This document shows, one piece after another, positions 10,801-23,900 of a stretch of 64,000 nucleotides of DNA. Each line of letters opens with the position of its first letter. The first letter of the stretch is position 1. Location of the stretch: positions 259,278 through 323,277 of the forward strand of contig RPFO01000156.1 of NCBI GenBank assembly GCA_009746045.1. Direction: 5' to 3'. Source of the DNA: Mesostigma viride (Eukaryota; Streptophyta; Mesostigmatophyceae; Mesostigmatales; Mesostigmataceae). The notes under the pieces are model-generated. The model was not told the origin of the DNA, did no database searches, and saw only the letters and a list, made by a program, of their open reading frames with translations. The translations under genes were made by a program, and so were the position numbers.

Positions 10801-13800
10801 ACGACAAGGAAGAGGGGTGTGGACAAGGGGGGGGGGGGGGGGAGGGAACAAGGAGGGCGGTGGACAAGGCGTGTGTGGAACAACAAATCGGGGTGTGGAG
10901 GAGGGCAAGGAAGAGGATGAAGGCCAGCGGAGGACACTGCGGTGAGGGCAGCAAAGACAATATGGGCATACAGGAGGAGAGGAAGAGGGGGAACATGCCA
11001 CCTCTCAACTTAGCGTGCGCGTGTTATGGCACATGGTAGCATTGGGAATGCCCCCGCGCCCTGACATATGCATGCTCACGCCTGCATGCGACCCAAATTT
11101 GTTCCTAAAGAACCAAAAACGAGAAAGCAGGGTGAAACACTGTTTCGCATGGCTGGGTTAATTAATTAATTAGTTAACAAATTAGCACGTAGACTGCGTC
11201 ACACGTGGGCACTAACAAATTCAAGCCTATACACAACGAGAAGGAGGTAGGGCTGGGTTGGGCAGCTGCGTTGTCATCCTGGGCTCGCACACATCTAGGC
11301 CAGCAAGAGCGGCACGGATGGCAGCACGCAAACAGAGAGGCCGGGGGAGACGGGCCAGCGACTGATCATGTCGATACAGCGATTGATCAAGTAGGTCTGT
11401 TTCTCGCGAGCTACAGCAAGACATACACAATCATGTGGCACGATTTTGTACTTGCAAGCGTGACTATGGTCCCTCAGGTCCTTTTGTCAATGAGTGACAG
11501 TGCGCGTTTTGGCCACAACTGCACCTGCTTATACATACGTGAGAGATACAGTCTCGAGCAGTCTTCTTTGGCAAGACAAGAAGCGGAAGCCACTGGCCCT
11601 CTTCCAAATGGGGGGTGGGGGTGGGAGGGGGGGGGGGCAAGAAGACGGGTTGATTTTATAAACCAAACCTTGCACCCCACGTGTAATGGTCAGTGGTCAC
11701 ATCAACGCTGTGGCAAGCCATGAACATCGCACCTTTGAGCATGCCAGTTGCGATAATGTTGAAGAGCATCTCGCACCTTCTCTAGGAACTCATGGAAGGA
11801 GAGGTCGGACTCCTCATTCGGCTCCTGCCCCATCATGATATGACCCTGCAGGATGGGTAGCATGCGCAAGCAGGGATCCCACACAAATGTAATAAGATAG
11901 ATATAGCATGATGAGCAGGCATTCCATACGTAGACGGCCAGGTGTGCAGGCCCGAGCAAGCAGAGCATTCCCAACATCTTCTGCTTAAATGCCATGAAGA
12001 GAAAGTGGCTGGAAAGACAGGCAGATGGCTTTGCAAGCAATGGGTGCGGTCCTGTGCTGGGACAGAGCAGTATCGAAAACCGTGACGGTGACAGCATCGA
12101 AAACCATGACGGTGACGATGAAGGAGACGGTGACGGCGACAAGGGAAGAAGAGATCGGTAATGATCGCAACGAACGCTTTAGTCATCTATAACCACGGTG
12201 ACTGTACATCGGAGTAGGCCACGTTATTGTACCTTCACGCAGGGCGGCACATGCTGACGTAGGGCAACACATGCTGCACCTTCATGGATGTCATGGATTA
12301 CTATACGTTGACGTAAGCGACATGCACCAACGCAATAATGACATACCATTACGTAGGACACATGCACCAATGAATGCTGTACCTTGAAGTATGCCACGTG
12401 CGCCTCTATTCCGTGCACCGACATGTTGCGGAGCGCCGATGCGAGACTGTGTTGGTTGTAGATGCCGCGCTGCCACACCATCTGCCCACGCCATCATTCC
12501 ATAGCACGCGACCGCGTTCACATATCCATAAGACATGAGGCAACGAGCGCAGGCCATAAATTTGGAGAATCTGGACCATAGTAGCTGGAGCCTCCTGTCA
12601 TCTTATCCGTGTTTGTCGAGTCAACACTCACAGTAGCTGGAAATTTTCAGGATGATGGAAATGGGTGGAGGTGGAAAGGTGTAGCTGTGTACATTAACAT
12701 CATGGTCGGCTAATGGTCAGAGCGAACCTAGACGGTGTAGCTCAAAAGCATTCAGATATGTTCATAGCAGTCCGGGTGGGTGGTCAGAGGAAACAGTTGC
12801 AGGAGAGAGTTGGAATTGAGGGCGAGTACTTAGAGCAATTTAGGGCCAGGTATGGCGTAGGGGCAGCACATCAGATGCGCAAAGTCCAGTGTTCCAGGGT
12901 AGCCCAGGTGGGCAGTGGCACTATCAAGTGGCAGTGTGCGGTTGCAGTTAACAGTACGTACTTGAGTATGACGCACCAGCGCTGCAGAATGCAGATGCAA
13001 CCCACTTACGCCAAACGGGGCTAGTCCTGATGAGCAACTGCGATCATAAATAGGGGCAAGAACTATTGAGCACAGTTCAGCACAGCCAAGAAAGTAATTC
13101 AAGCCTGCAAGATAGCTAACTGTACAATGACAGGGGGGGAGGGCGGGGGGGGGGGGGGAGAGTAATTCTAATCGTAGTAGCAGGTTATCACCTGTGCCGG
13201 GAACTCCAGCTGGAAGGCGGACAAAAGTTCTGAGATCTCAGACTTGGGCTCGGGCAGCGTTTCCTTGTCCAGCTGGAGGATGGCGATGACGAGGCCCCCC
13301 ACCAGCACGATCCCCGCCAATAGCGCGACGACGTACATGAGGTTGCCGGCGATGCAGCAGGCGACGCGCCCCACGGTGGAGGCACCGGCCTGCGAGCACC
13401 ACATTATGCAAGTACCCGCCACCGTACACAATACCACGTATTGGTTCCATTGGTGAGACCGGCTAGCGCCAGGGCATACCCTGTTGATCCGATTAGGTGT
13501 AAGCAGTGAAAAAGATGCTGATGGCAGGTTCCTGATGTTGACCCTCACTTTTTTGCTTTTTAAATGCGAGTGTTGACCCATCACCGTGTACGGCCTTTGC
13601 AAGACTCGGGAATCTAATTTAGGACCATAAGTAGCGCTGCTCGGCCGTCCGGAAGCGACTAGTATAACCCAAATATGTGATTCTGATGCACCATGAGATG
13701 CATGATAAGTGCAGTTTTATTGTCGAAGTAACTATAACCTTAATGAAATTCTAGAGCAGGAATGGCATCGTGAGACATTGGAATGAGACACATGAAACGG

Positions 13801-14680
13801 GTAATGTTAGAGTAAAATGAATTACCTTTATACGAGAAAGCTTCGAGGTTCCCTGCATTAGGCCCGTCATTTGACCTAGATGTTTTCTGGCAGCGTGAAG
13901 AAGTCGAGCACTAGCAAACTGGCAGCCCTCGAAAGTCATACAATTTCTGGGTTCAAGCGCCCACTTCATGGAAAACATTTCGGTCTTCAAACGACACAAT
14001 TAATTCAGATGAGTGAAAGATACTCGTATCGTAAAAGAGACTGATAAAGTTAAATCAAGCCGTGCCCACTAAGTGAGCCTGCAAAGCAGTGTAGATGCCC
14101 TCCCCTTTCAAGGCATACCCACAAAAAAAACAGGGAAATGGATGTTTGCCCAGTTTGCCAAGAAAATGGAGATATCTACAGTGCCTTGATGATTGTGGCA
14201 AACGAGACAACTTTTTGAGGAGGTAATAATTCGCAATTCTAGTGGCGAACTGGCGATGTCTGCCAGTCCGTCACGCGTAAGGTGTTGGTTTATTCCCGTC
14301 TGCAACAGGTCTGCAAGAGAAAACTAATTTCTTTCTTGCGCGGGTTGCCAAATTAGGTACCCGTATACGGCCACGGTTGTAGACTCGGAATGCCTCACAT
14401 CAGATGTAAGGATCTGTCTGTTTGAACAATCTCCTTTTGAGGCCAATATTATCTGATACTTAAATCTACAAGCAAATGATAGGTTTAATGGTTTATACTC
14501 GTAATCAGGGAAGGCAGTAGACAGGCGCTTCCGACTGACTAGCTGGTCCAGGCCGAGTTCAAATTCAAGCAAAACGGTCATGGTAGGCAGGTCCGCTGGC
14601 TGTTCGCAACAGGACGCCAAGGGCGGAGGCAAAAAGCAAAGCAATGGCAAATAAGGAGGCGCACGAAAGATGGTTTTCAT
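7887..14680 (-). CDS. FAM151: FAM151/menorin-family (DUF2181) membrane protein, 10 exons
   Basis: Exons on the minus strand: 14680-14399, 14299-14180, 13984-13826, 13389-13192, 12481-12383, 11845-11777, 10760-10630, 10191-10099, 9495-9282, 8120-7887 (1599 nt, 532 aa; phase closes). Exon 4 encodes a transmembrane helix (about residues 206-227). Then come family landmarks in order: GIYNQHSLASAL, GIEAHVAYFKG, a segment SDLSFHEFLEKV, IKLRYRHMATLQPTL, PVFLHADI, GPGG...AAEDFIQACRGIYPHAILSVGW, MYTTQMLSDLVLL and a last exon with TLNVDLCLL...RRWTLTVTN. These match the FAM151/menorin glycerophosphodiesterase-like fold; in animals menorin guides neurites, so the role here is unknown. Acidic family residues look replaced (IEAHV where IEADV is usual, KLRYR for KLDFK, HADI for NADI), hinting at lost metal binding. 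Exons 1-3, which carry a signal-like start, are the least certain. Confidence 0.85.
8689..8970. repeat. (CCCA)n/(CCCG)n tract
   Basis: About 70 bp of CCCA units, ~170 bp of CCCG/CCG units, then CCCA again, all inside the last FAM151-like intron. The complementary strand is G-run rich and could form G-quadruplexes. Long apparent reading frames here are repeat artefacts. Confidence 0.95.
9060..9281 (-). repeat. 44-bp minisatellite seeded from the exon 9 donor site
   Basis: On the minus strand exon 9 ends GGCAACTGGGAG and the intron begins gtgggtgaaac. The motif [GGACGG..CTGGGAG|gtgggt] recurs about every 44 bp (plus-strand CACCCACCTCCCAG near 9275, 9231, 9187, 9143, 9098), with growing divergence away from the exon. 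Each copy keeps the exon-end bases and a GTGGGT donor. Confidence 0.92.
11155..11245 (-). mobile_element. LINE 3' tail fragment
   Basis: Read on the minus strand it ends with a near-palindrome close to CACGTGACGCAGTCACGTG followed by (TTAA)n. It shares this tail with 17866-17950, 35111-35150 and the LINE end at 60146-60199, and the preceding bases (CTCGTTGTGTATAGG) with 17866-17950. A 5'-truncated insertion inside a FAM151-like intron. Confidence 0.65.
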
Positions 14681-14920
14681 GGCAACTAAGCTCTGCGACA
14701 CGATAGCTAGAGGTGTGTTGCAGGGGCATAGAGTTTTGAATTGAAATACCTCCTTAATGCTTTAAATGCAGGACTCCGCGTAATGGCAGGTTCGACGAAA
14801 TCGTGGGGAAATTGAACGAGATGCAAGCCCTGCTGAAACCGAGACGGGCTTGGGCATTTGCTTGCGCATACTTCGTCACAGCCTCCTGCGGTCTTCTTTA
14901 AGCCGGCGTTTCGACAGGCA
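14681..14920. promoter_or_regulatory. Short divergent intergenic region
   Basis: About 240 bp between the proposed starts of the FAM151-like gene (minus) and the coiled-coil gene (plus). No TATA box stands out. It would have to carry both promoters if both start codons are right; either gene could have further upstream non-coding exons. Confidence 0.4.
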
Positions 14921-17900
14921 ATGGCGCATTCAGGCTACCAGATCCGCGCACTGCACCGTGATTATCAGACGGCGTATGTAGTCTGACATACGAGATAGCA
15001 GCGTAAGATGGGGCATTACATGCAGGCGACAGAGGCTTCTGCCAGCCTTGCAGAGGCTGTGGCGTCAAGGGAGAAGGCACTATTTTTGCTACAAGATGAG
15101 CAAAGGAAACGGGAGCAGAGCAACGATATGCTCGAAGCCGTGTCTGCTTTTTACAAATGGCGATTGTACAATGTGCGTGGCTCATTTAGAAAGCAGCTTG
15201 CTGGCATTCTTTTGAAGATCGAGGAGGAGGGAGCTCGAGCGGAGGAAGTGAAGCTTAAGGCTCGGGCATTGGAAGAAAAAAATGGCCGGCTTGAGGCGGA
15301 GCTTCACAACTGCCAAGAAGAACTCCAAGTCGCCACTCTGGAGGCGGCAGAGGCTAGGCGAGAGAGCGAGTCCGCGACGGCCCAGCTGCGAGGAGTCGAG
15401 GCCATTTTGCTAGAAGCCGAGAGCAAAACCTTGCAAGTCATGTCTGACAAGGACGCGCTAGCGTCAGAGCTGGAGAATCTGACCGCATCGTTTACCCGTA
15501 GCCAGGTACTCGCGGAAACTGACAAGGCGGTACTGACCGAGAAAGTGGAGGACTTGCAGAGGCAGAGGGTGGAGGGCATGGCCGAGCTGAAACGCCTTCT
15601 GACCCAGGTACAGGCGCTGCTCTGGTGACGGATGCCTGCTTGGAATTGAATAGGGTTTCGGGAATTACCGTCGAGCAGACCCACAATGCCTGCAGCAACT
15701 TGCACTGTTGTGAATTGCCAGGAAATGGCTTCGTGTCAAGCTTCGTTTGGGAAGCTGGGCTGCTAAGTAAGAATTACACCTTTATGTACGCTGAGCTGTG
15801 CATGGCGTCGGCACACATAGTTGCCTTCTGTAGTAATTCGGTATCCGCAGTTTTACCGTAAATTAATCGGGTAGTCGCTTTGGCACCTTCGTTGCTCACC
15901 AGCTAGTCGCCTGACAGTAAACACCTTATATCTCACAGATAGAGGGATTGTATCTGTTCCTAAACACCTGCATTTCTGACCTTGGCGAATTACGCTCCAC
16001 AGCCAGGCTTCGCTACGACAAGAATTGAAAATCTGAGTCCTCAAAAACCGCCACCACTACCACCACCACCACCACCACCACCACCACCACCACCACCACA
16101 CCACCACCACCACCACCACCACCACCACCACCACCACCACCACCACCACCACCACCACCACCACCACCACCACCACCACCACCACCACCACCACCACCGC
16201 CGCCGCCGCCGCCGCCACCACCACCACCACCACCACCACCACCACCATCACCACCACCACCACTACCCCCCCCGCCCCCTCCTCCTCCTCCTCCTCCTCC
16301 TCCTCCTCCTCTTCTTCTTCTTCTTCTTCTTCTTCTTCTTCTTCTTCTTCTTCTTCTTCTTCTTCTTCTTCTTCTTCTTCTTCTTCTTCTTCTTCTTCTT
16401 CTTCTTCTTCTTCTTCTTCTTCTTCTTCTTCTTCTTCTTCTTCTTCTTCTTCTTCTTCTGTGTCGTTCCAAAACCAGTCTTCTCATTCTTGCCCATTCTT
16501 GGGTAAGACCTCGTCTCTCGGCTTTCATGGGCCCCCATCATGTGCCCCCCACTAGGCTTTGGCCGACAACAGGGTAGGTGCCAGGGTTGAGAGCTCCGAC
16601 GTGATTGGATTTTGCATGTTCGTTCCCTCATATTCCTATTCGAGTCATCCGTCCATTCGTGTCATCCTTGGGGTGTCACCCCACCCATCTCGCCCCCTTG
16701 TGCCGCGTTTGCTGTGCTTGCCAATCTCTGTGATGTCGCCTCACCCATCTTGCCTATTTGCCGCCCATCTCTCTCCCGCCGGGCACTTTTTTACTATATG
16801 TTTTCCTGGATGCCCCACCCATCTTGCCTGTTTCAACGCACCTCTCGCCCCCCACCTGCCTTTTTTTTCCTATTATGTGTCCGATCCCAGGACAATACCT
16901 GGATGCCCCACCCATCTTGTTCTCTCAGCGTCCCCCTCGCCCCCCACCTTCCGCCTTTCTATACGTGTCCTGTCTTCCGTGCGACCCTGCCCCTCTTGTC
17001 CCCACCCGCCAGCTGGCAATCAAAGACGAGGCGCACGTGAAGCTGTCCGAAGACTACGACAAGGTCAAGGCCAAGCTGTGCTGCCTCGCAGAGCAGCTGG
17101 CGGCGGCCAAGGCCGAGACTGTGGCGCTGGCGGGCAAGCACCGCGAGGAGAACGAGCGCGTGCTGGCGGACGTGAGGGAGACGCGGAGCAGGTTGCAGGC
17201 CAAGGAGGTGGGTCACACGGGCTTGCAGCGTTGCAAGCCAAGGTGGTTTTGTACAGGCTTCAGGCCAAGGAGGTGGGTTGATACAGGCCAAGGAGGTGGG
17301 TTGATACAGGCCAAGGAGGTGGGTTGATACAGGCCAAGTAGGTGGGTTGATACAGGCCAAGGAGGTGGGTTGATACAGGCCAATGAGGTGGGTTGATACA
17401 GGCCAAGGAGGTGGGTTGATACAGGCCAAGGGGATGGGTTGATGCAGGCCAAGGGGATGGGTTCGTACAGGCCAAGGAGGTGGGTTGATACAGGCCAAGG
17501 AGGTGGGTTGATACAGGCCAAGGAGGTGGGTTGATACAGGCCAAGGAGGTGGGTTGATACAGGCCAAGGAGGTGGGTTGGTACAGGCCAAGGAGGTGGGT
17601 TGATACAGGCCAAGGGGATGGGTTGATACAGGCCAAGGGGATGGGTTGGTACAGGCTTGAAGCCAAGGTGGTTGTACAGGCTACTAGCAAAGGAGTTGGG
17701 TTTGTACGGGCTACAGGTCAACGAGATGCATCTGTACAAGCCAAGGAGGTGTGTTTGTACAGGCTGCAGGCCCAGGGGACGGGTTGATGCGGTCTTAGCA
17801 AAACAACAGATGTGGACTTATGAGGCTTGTCCTCCTGCTTCATCCCGCTTCACCCCACATAAATCAAATAATTAAATTAATTAATCCACACGTAACTGCG

Positions 17901-20900
17901 TCACGTGGGTGCCAGTACAGAGTAAAGGAACCTTCAACCCCTATACACAACGAAAAGGAGGGAGGGCGCCCTAGCTTCTCTCACTGCCAAAAGTGGGCGG
18001 GCCACAGAGGGCTCTATCCACAGCATGGTGCCGGGGCGCAACACCCCATATACGCCCATACTATCCCCCTTCTCTGGGTGTTTTCCTGCCCTATCCTGCT
18101 TGTACTCACCTTATTGCGCCTAATTGTCTCGACTTAGTCATCTCATCTGACCCTTATCCCCCCCATCTGTTACCCTTACCCCCTACCTATTACCCTTACC
18201 TACTCCCTTTACCCACCATTCCTCACCCAGGTGGAGGCGACGGCGCTGGCCACGCGCGCGGCAGCATTAGAGACGGAGCGCGACGCGTTGCGTGCCGACA
18301 AGGCGGAGGGCCGTCACGCGCTGGCCACCGCGCAGGGTGAGGCGCGCGACGCCCGCACTATGCTGGTGGAGGCGCAGCGCCAGCTGGCAGCGGCCAGGGA
18401 CGAGGCGCAGGCGGCCGCGGCCGCGGCGGCCAGGGACATGGCGGTGTGTTTCTGGAATGTATCATGCTTCTCCTGTAGGGGGCGGCTTCCGATCCTCTAG
18501 TCGATTTAGACTTTGATACTAGACACCCAACAGCATAATATGTAGAGGTTGCCTCGCGGGCCACAATTGGGACCAAGCGGTTTAGATTTGTGGTCACGAG
18601 TGCCAACTGGTCGTCACAAGGGCCAGCAGCCCGAGTTGGGACAAGCGCTCCGAGGTTGCGCTTGTCCCACTTAGGGGACAAGCCGCAACAGTATGCTGTC
18701 TGTGCCAGTGATCGTGCATGGCCGACTTCTGTGGCAGCCAGGCCTGCTCTGTGTGTCTTCCCAACTATGCCATCGGGCACATCTGCTGTGGCGTGGCGCA
18801 CTGTGCCGTGCGCCAAGTGCCAGAAAAAAGGTCTTCAGGATGTGTGACAAGGCGCGACCAACGTTTGCATGCGACGTGCCCCCCACTGCCGCTTGCATGC
18901 ATGGCTGTGCAAGCCGACAGTCATGCTGTGAAACCCAGATTTCCCCCTTTGGGTTTTGCTTGAGTAATGTTGCCTGGCGCTGTGCCTTATGAATATATAT
19001 GGCACTATCGATATGCGGCATGTACCGTGTGAGGTGTGGCAGGTGATCAAGGATGATCATGGCGTAGCAACAGCCAACCTTAACGTATGTGGTTTGGCCA
19101 TCCATCACCAAGCTCTGGCTGTATATGTGGCCTGTCTTGTGGCGTGTGTCGTGCGCCAGGCATTATAGGACGGCTATGTCATAATGTGTGACACGGCATG
19201 AGCATGTTTCTCATGATGTGTGGTGAAGTACGTAGTGTGCCGTGCGCCAGTCCCTCAAGGACGACATCGCATAGCGCTGCCCAATCTCTCTCAATGTTTG
19301 TGAATAACGTGCCGTGCCTGTCCGTGCCACGTGACGTCCGCCAGGCGCTAAAGGACGACATGGCGCGCATGCGGGAGGCCAGCGCGGATGAGCAGGCGCG
19401 CGTGCTCATGGCGCGGGTGGATGAGCTGATGGGACAGTTGGCGCAGGAGCGCGAGGCGAGGGGCGCGGTGGAGAGGGACCTGCAGGCCCACGTGAGTTGT
19501 GACACAGCTGTGTTCTTGCTCGGCGTTCTGGTGGGTGTTTTCTTGTGGATGGTCTTGATGAATGATTCTTGTTAGATGATTCTTATTAGATGTTTCTTGT
19601 TCTATGATTCTTGTAAGACGATTCTTGTTCGGCCGGTGAGCCCACTGTGCCATCAGCATCGCCACATGTGTGTGCTAGCCATAGCTCTGTGCCACTTCAG
19701 ACGTAGCTGCCAATTTTTGTGGACGGGAGGCCAGCGCGGCTCCGGGGTGCTGGAAAACCAATTTTACAGTTATCACCCTGTGTATCGTTTTTTTTCCCCT
19801 TTCTATGGCAGTATCGTTTCATGGACATTATATATCGCTATACTATTGTTATACGCGTGTAGGGATATCATAATTGTTATATATGAAGCTACCACGTTTT
19901 TTAGAGCGGAGCTGAGCGTGGTTCTACCATGCTGCACCAGAAGAGCGGAAGGTTTGTGTGGGTTGCCTCGCGCAGCGGAAGCATACTGTACTAGACCCGC
20001 TGGTCACTATAATGGTCACTACAACGCTTGGGCGGTTGCCTTGCGCAGCGGAAGCAGGGCTAACGTGTTAAGGTGTAGTGTAATGATGAGCTGCATTGTC
20101 AGCGAGCGCCATTCTTGTCATTGCTGCACGTACATTGCCACTATGTTCTTCATACCTGAGCTGGAAGCAGATGGGCAGGTTGGCACGGTTGCGCTGTGCG
20201 TAATGCATCGAAGCAAGTTTGAGAGTGCTTGTCACACAGTGCTAAATTGCTGTATGCGAAGCGATACAGCAAGTTAAGGGGTGGCCACATGGGCACTTAG
20301 AAAATTTCTTGTCTCACCATCCTTATAACCAATGAACCATGCGAGACATTAATTCCCCTAGGATAGAATTGTCGGAGCATTAGCACACTATGCATCTGCA
20401 TCAGCATCTGCTGCGACGTTCCTCTCCCATGCATCTGCTGCTTTCTTTGTACTTTCCAGCTGTGTGCTCACTTGCTTGTCATGGCTGTGGTCGTGTGTTG
20501 GTTACTGGCATATCGTGACCAGATCGCATCCGCCCAGCACAACGACGCCCGCGTCAACATATCCCTGGCGTCGCGTGGGCGCAGGCCGACCCGCCAGGTG
20601 CATCTCGTGCCTGTATTCACTGCCACCTATGCACTACTCAATAAAGTGTGGGCGTACTCCAGGAGCGCTGCTAGTAGACCCACTCGCGTGTATCTAGATC
20701 TGATACAGCAGGTAGCCCGTGTGCTCTTAGTCGGGGGATTCCGAAGACTTTGGCTGTTACCCCGGTTGGATGCACGCCAGCTGTCCTCCTTTTGCTTGCG
20801 GATGCTGCCGTTCTGAATGAGGACGGGCTCATGCATCATTCTACAGAAGGATTACTTGAACGACCCCGTCATCACCTTCTGACCTGGTACCCCGTTTCTT

Positions 20901-23900
20901 ATACCCCATACCTTATGCCTCATATCTTGTACCCCATATATAATACCCCATATCTTGTTCCCCATATCTTGGACCCCATATCTTATATCGCATAGCTTGG
21001 AACCCATGTCGTATACCCCATTTGCTATACCCCATATCTTATATCCCATATCTTGGACCCCATATCTTGTACCCCATCCCTTAAATGCCCCATATCTTGG
21101 ACCCCATATATAATACCCCATATCTTGGACCCCATATCTTGGACCCCATATGTTGGACCCAATATCTTGGACCCCATATGTTATACCCCAGAGACGTACG
21201 GCAGAGGATGACGAAGTGGCGGACGACGAAGACGCTGCGCGCGGCGGCGCTGGTTTGGACGCGGAGCAAGCGCGGTGGGCGCTGCTGGAGCGCTCTTTCT
21301 TGCGCTGGCGCCTGGGCGCCACCCTGGAGCGGTGGAGGGAGCCCGTGATCGCGGCGCGGGGGGCGACAGCCGCGGTGGAGATGTGGAGGCAAGGGGGCGA
21401 GGACGAGCGGGGTGACGTCGCGAGCATGCGGCAGCAAGCAGCGGTAAGGAATAACTGAATAGGGAGTAAGTGAATAGGAGTAAGGAGACATGCACAAGCT
21501 TTTCCATCTAATGTACAATGTTATTTTTCCCTCCTTTACCTTTCTCTTCCTTTTCCAGGTTCCATTTTTTGGTCAATGACCCATGACGGACTACATTACT
21601 CGAAAAACTTGGCTGACTAGTTACTCCTTGTGACACAAAGGACCGCCAACGACAGCAAAAGGACCGTCCTCAGGACTGCTTGCCCATCTGCCGACGTGTG
21701 TTGACACAAAAGACAGCCCTCAGGGAATGTTTGCCCATCTACCCACGTGGCTTTGCACCAAGGACAGTCCTCAGGAATGCTTGCCCATCTGCCCACGTGG
21801 TTTAACACCAAGGATAGTCCTCAGGAATGCTTGCCCATCTACCCACGTGCTTTGACACCAAGGACAGTCCTCAGGCATGCTTGCCCATCTGCCCACGTGG
21901 TTTAACACCAAGGACAGTCCTCAGGCATGCTTGCCCATCTACCCACGTGGTTTAACACCAAGGACAGTCCTCAGGCATGCTTGCCCATCTGCCCACTGGC
22001 CTTGGTCATCACCGGTGAATTTCACCTGTGATCATCACCTTTTCTGTTTGCCTTCCCTTTTCACACAGCCATGGTCTTGTATCCGCCCTGTCTCGCCACA
22101 AAGATGAGGATCCCCGGCAGCACATTGCTGGATTCATTCTGTCCTACAAGAGCTCCCTCGATTTGGCCGCATGAATGCCACCCATATATGCTATCTAAGG
22201 CACCGTAGCTAGCTGCCCTGGCAACATCTGGGTTCATGGTCTGCCTTATTGCCCCCCTTGTGTCCCTCTTTTCTTTTTGCATTTTTGCACAGAAATCGCA
22301 GCAGAAGATCGACGTGCTGCTCGCCTGGATGCCTGCACCTGTCACTGCGCCCCGCGCCGCACCCACCGCACTAGAGGCCTGCCTTGCCTCGGTGGGCGGC
22401 GCCGCCACCTTCCCCCATGCGGCCTCCTCGGGAAAGCGCCTTCTGCTGGCGCTCACGTGGCTGCGCTGGTGGCGGGGTCGTGCTGCGGGGGTGTGGGCGA
22501 GGGAGCGGTGGGCCATCTTGGTGGGCCGAGCGGTGCAGCAGGTGTGTGTGATGGATTTGTTGATGTAGTAAGGCCACCCATAGCATTCCTAAGTGGGACG
22601 AGCGGTGCAGCAGGTGTGTGAGATGGCTTTGATGTAGTGACTAGTGAGGCATTCCTCGTGGGCCTTGCTGCGCAGCAGGTGGCTGACAGGAATTCCACGT
22701 ACTGAAGCCACTCATATTATATATTGGTGTTAGCATCAGCTTGGGTATGGGGAGATATCCAGTTGTCAATGTCCGGGCTGGTAGACGTGGATGTGGGTGC
22801 TGGGTGATGGGTTTACTGGCAAATCACGGTCTGTTGAAGGAGGGGCTGTGATGTGCGAATGTTTATTTTGTGGCGCTGAGGCAGCTTCATGGATGCCACA
22901 GGTCTTCAGTCACCAGCTACTCATGCGTGCGTGATAAAAAGCTCATTATTCTTGTTGGCTGCTACATCCATTGCCACCTGATCACAACAGCAGCCCTGTT
23001 CCTACAACTGCAGTTACCATTCTACCGTATGTTGTAATCAGAGAGAAATTACGTTCATGGACACTTTTAAAGATATGTCGGGTGCCACGTCAATGTGTTT
23101 GATCTCTTACACCCTGATTACTGCTGGCAAAGAAAGTTAAACCTGTCTACCGGAGAGAGGGTGAATTGCTCTTTTAGAAAATGTGCCTCCCCCAACAGAG
23201 ATGGCCCCCCACACAGAGCAGGCCTAGGGCTGGAGAAAGGGCGCAGGGGTAACTGCAGCCATAGACCCATCTACCTGAAAACCTACATGTTATAATGTCA
23301 TACTGGTGTTTTAAGGTCCATACCCCCTTAGTTCTGCGCATGAGAAGGACGCGGGCATGTGGGTCTGCTTCCCGCCCAAGACCCGTGTACCTGGAAAAAC
23401 TTGCATTCTGTCCTTATTTTTTTCCTTACATTCACACGTCCTCGTTTCCCCGCAGGAGAAGGACGCGGGCACGTGGGGCCGCTTCCAGCCGTCGTACCTG
23501 ATCGGCGCGGCGCACGCGCGCGACCGGGCGGCCAAGGCCCGCGCGTTCATGGCCAGGCCCGCACGGCCGGTATCGGACGCCAGGGTGAAGGCTGTGGCGT
23601 TTGGCGCGTGGCGTTCGGCGGCACGGGTCAAGAATGCGTGGGATGCCGTGCAGGCGGCCGCGCGGCACGCCGACCGCATCAGTGCGGCGCTCCCCTGGTG
23701 GTGGGTGCCAAATATACATCATGCATGGCTGCATGTGTGGACCCATGGTGCATCCCTGTATGCCCGTGTCTGCATGCACACGCGTATGCGCTTGGTTGGG
23801 TGGCTGGGTGGGTGGATGGATGGGTGGGTGGGTGGGTGGGCGGGCGGGCGGGCGGGCGGGCGGGCGGGCGGGCGGGCGGCGGGCGGGCGGGCGGGCGGGC

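Noticed and set aside
16013-16528. Poly-His/poly-Phe/poly-Lys proteins
   Set aside because: Translation of the compound triplet tract within an intron.
17256-17660. CRISPR array
   Set aside because: Units are contiguous 23-bp tandem copies without unique spacers, in a eukaryotic intron; the same holds for the arrays at 51508, 49719 and 32811.
20523-20816. Longer reading frame through 20816 as a separate membrane protein
   Set aside because: Only 20523-20597 is bounded by a good acceptor and donor in phase with neighbouring exons; the rest lacks resemblance to any family.
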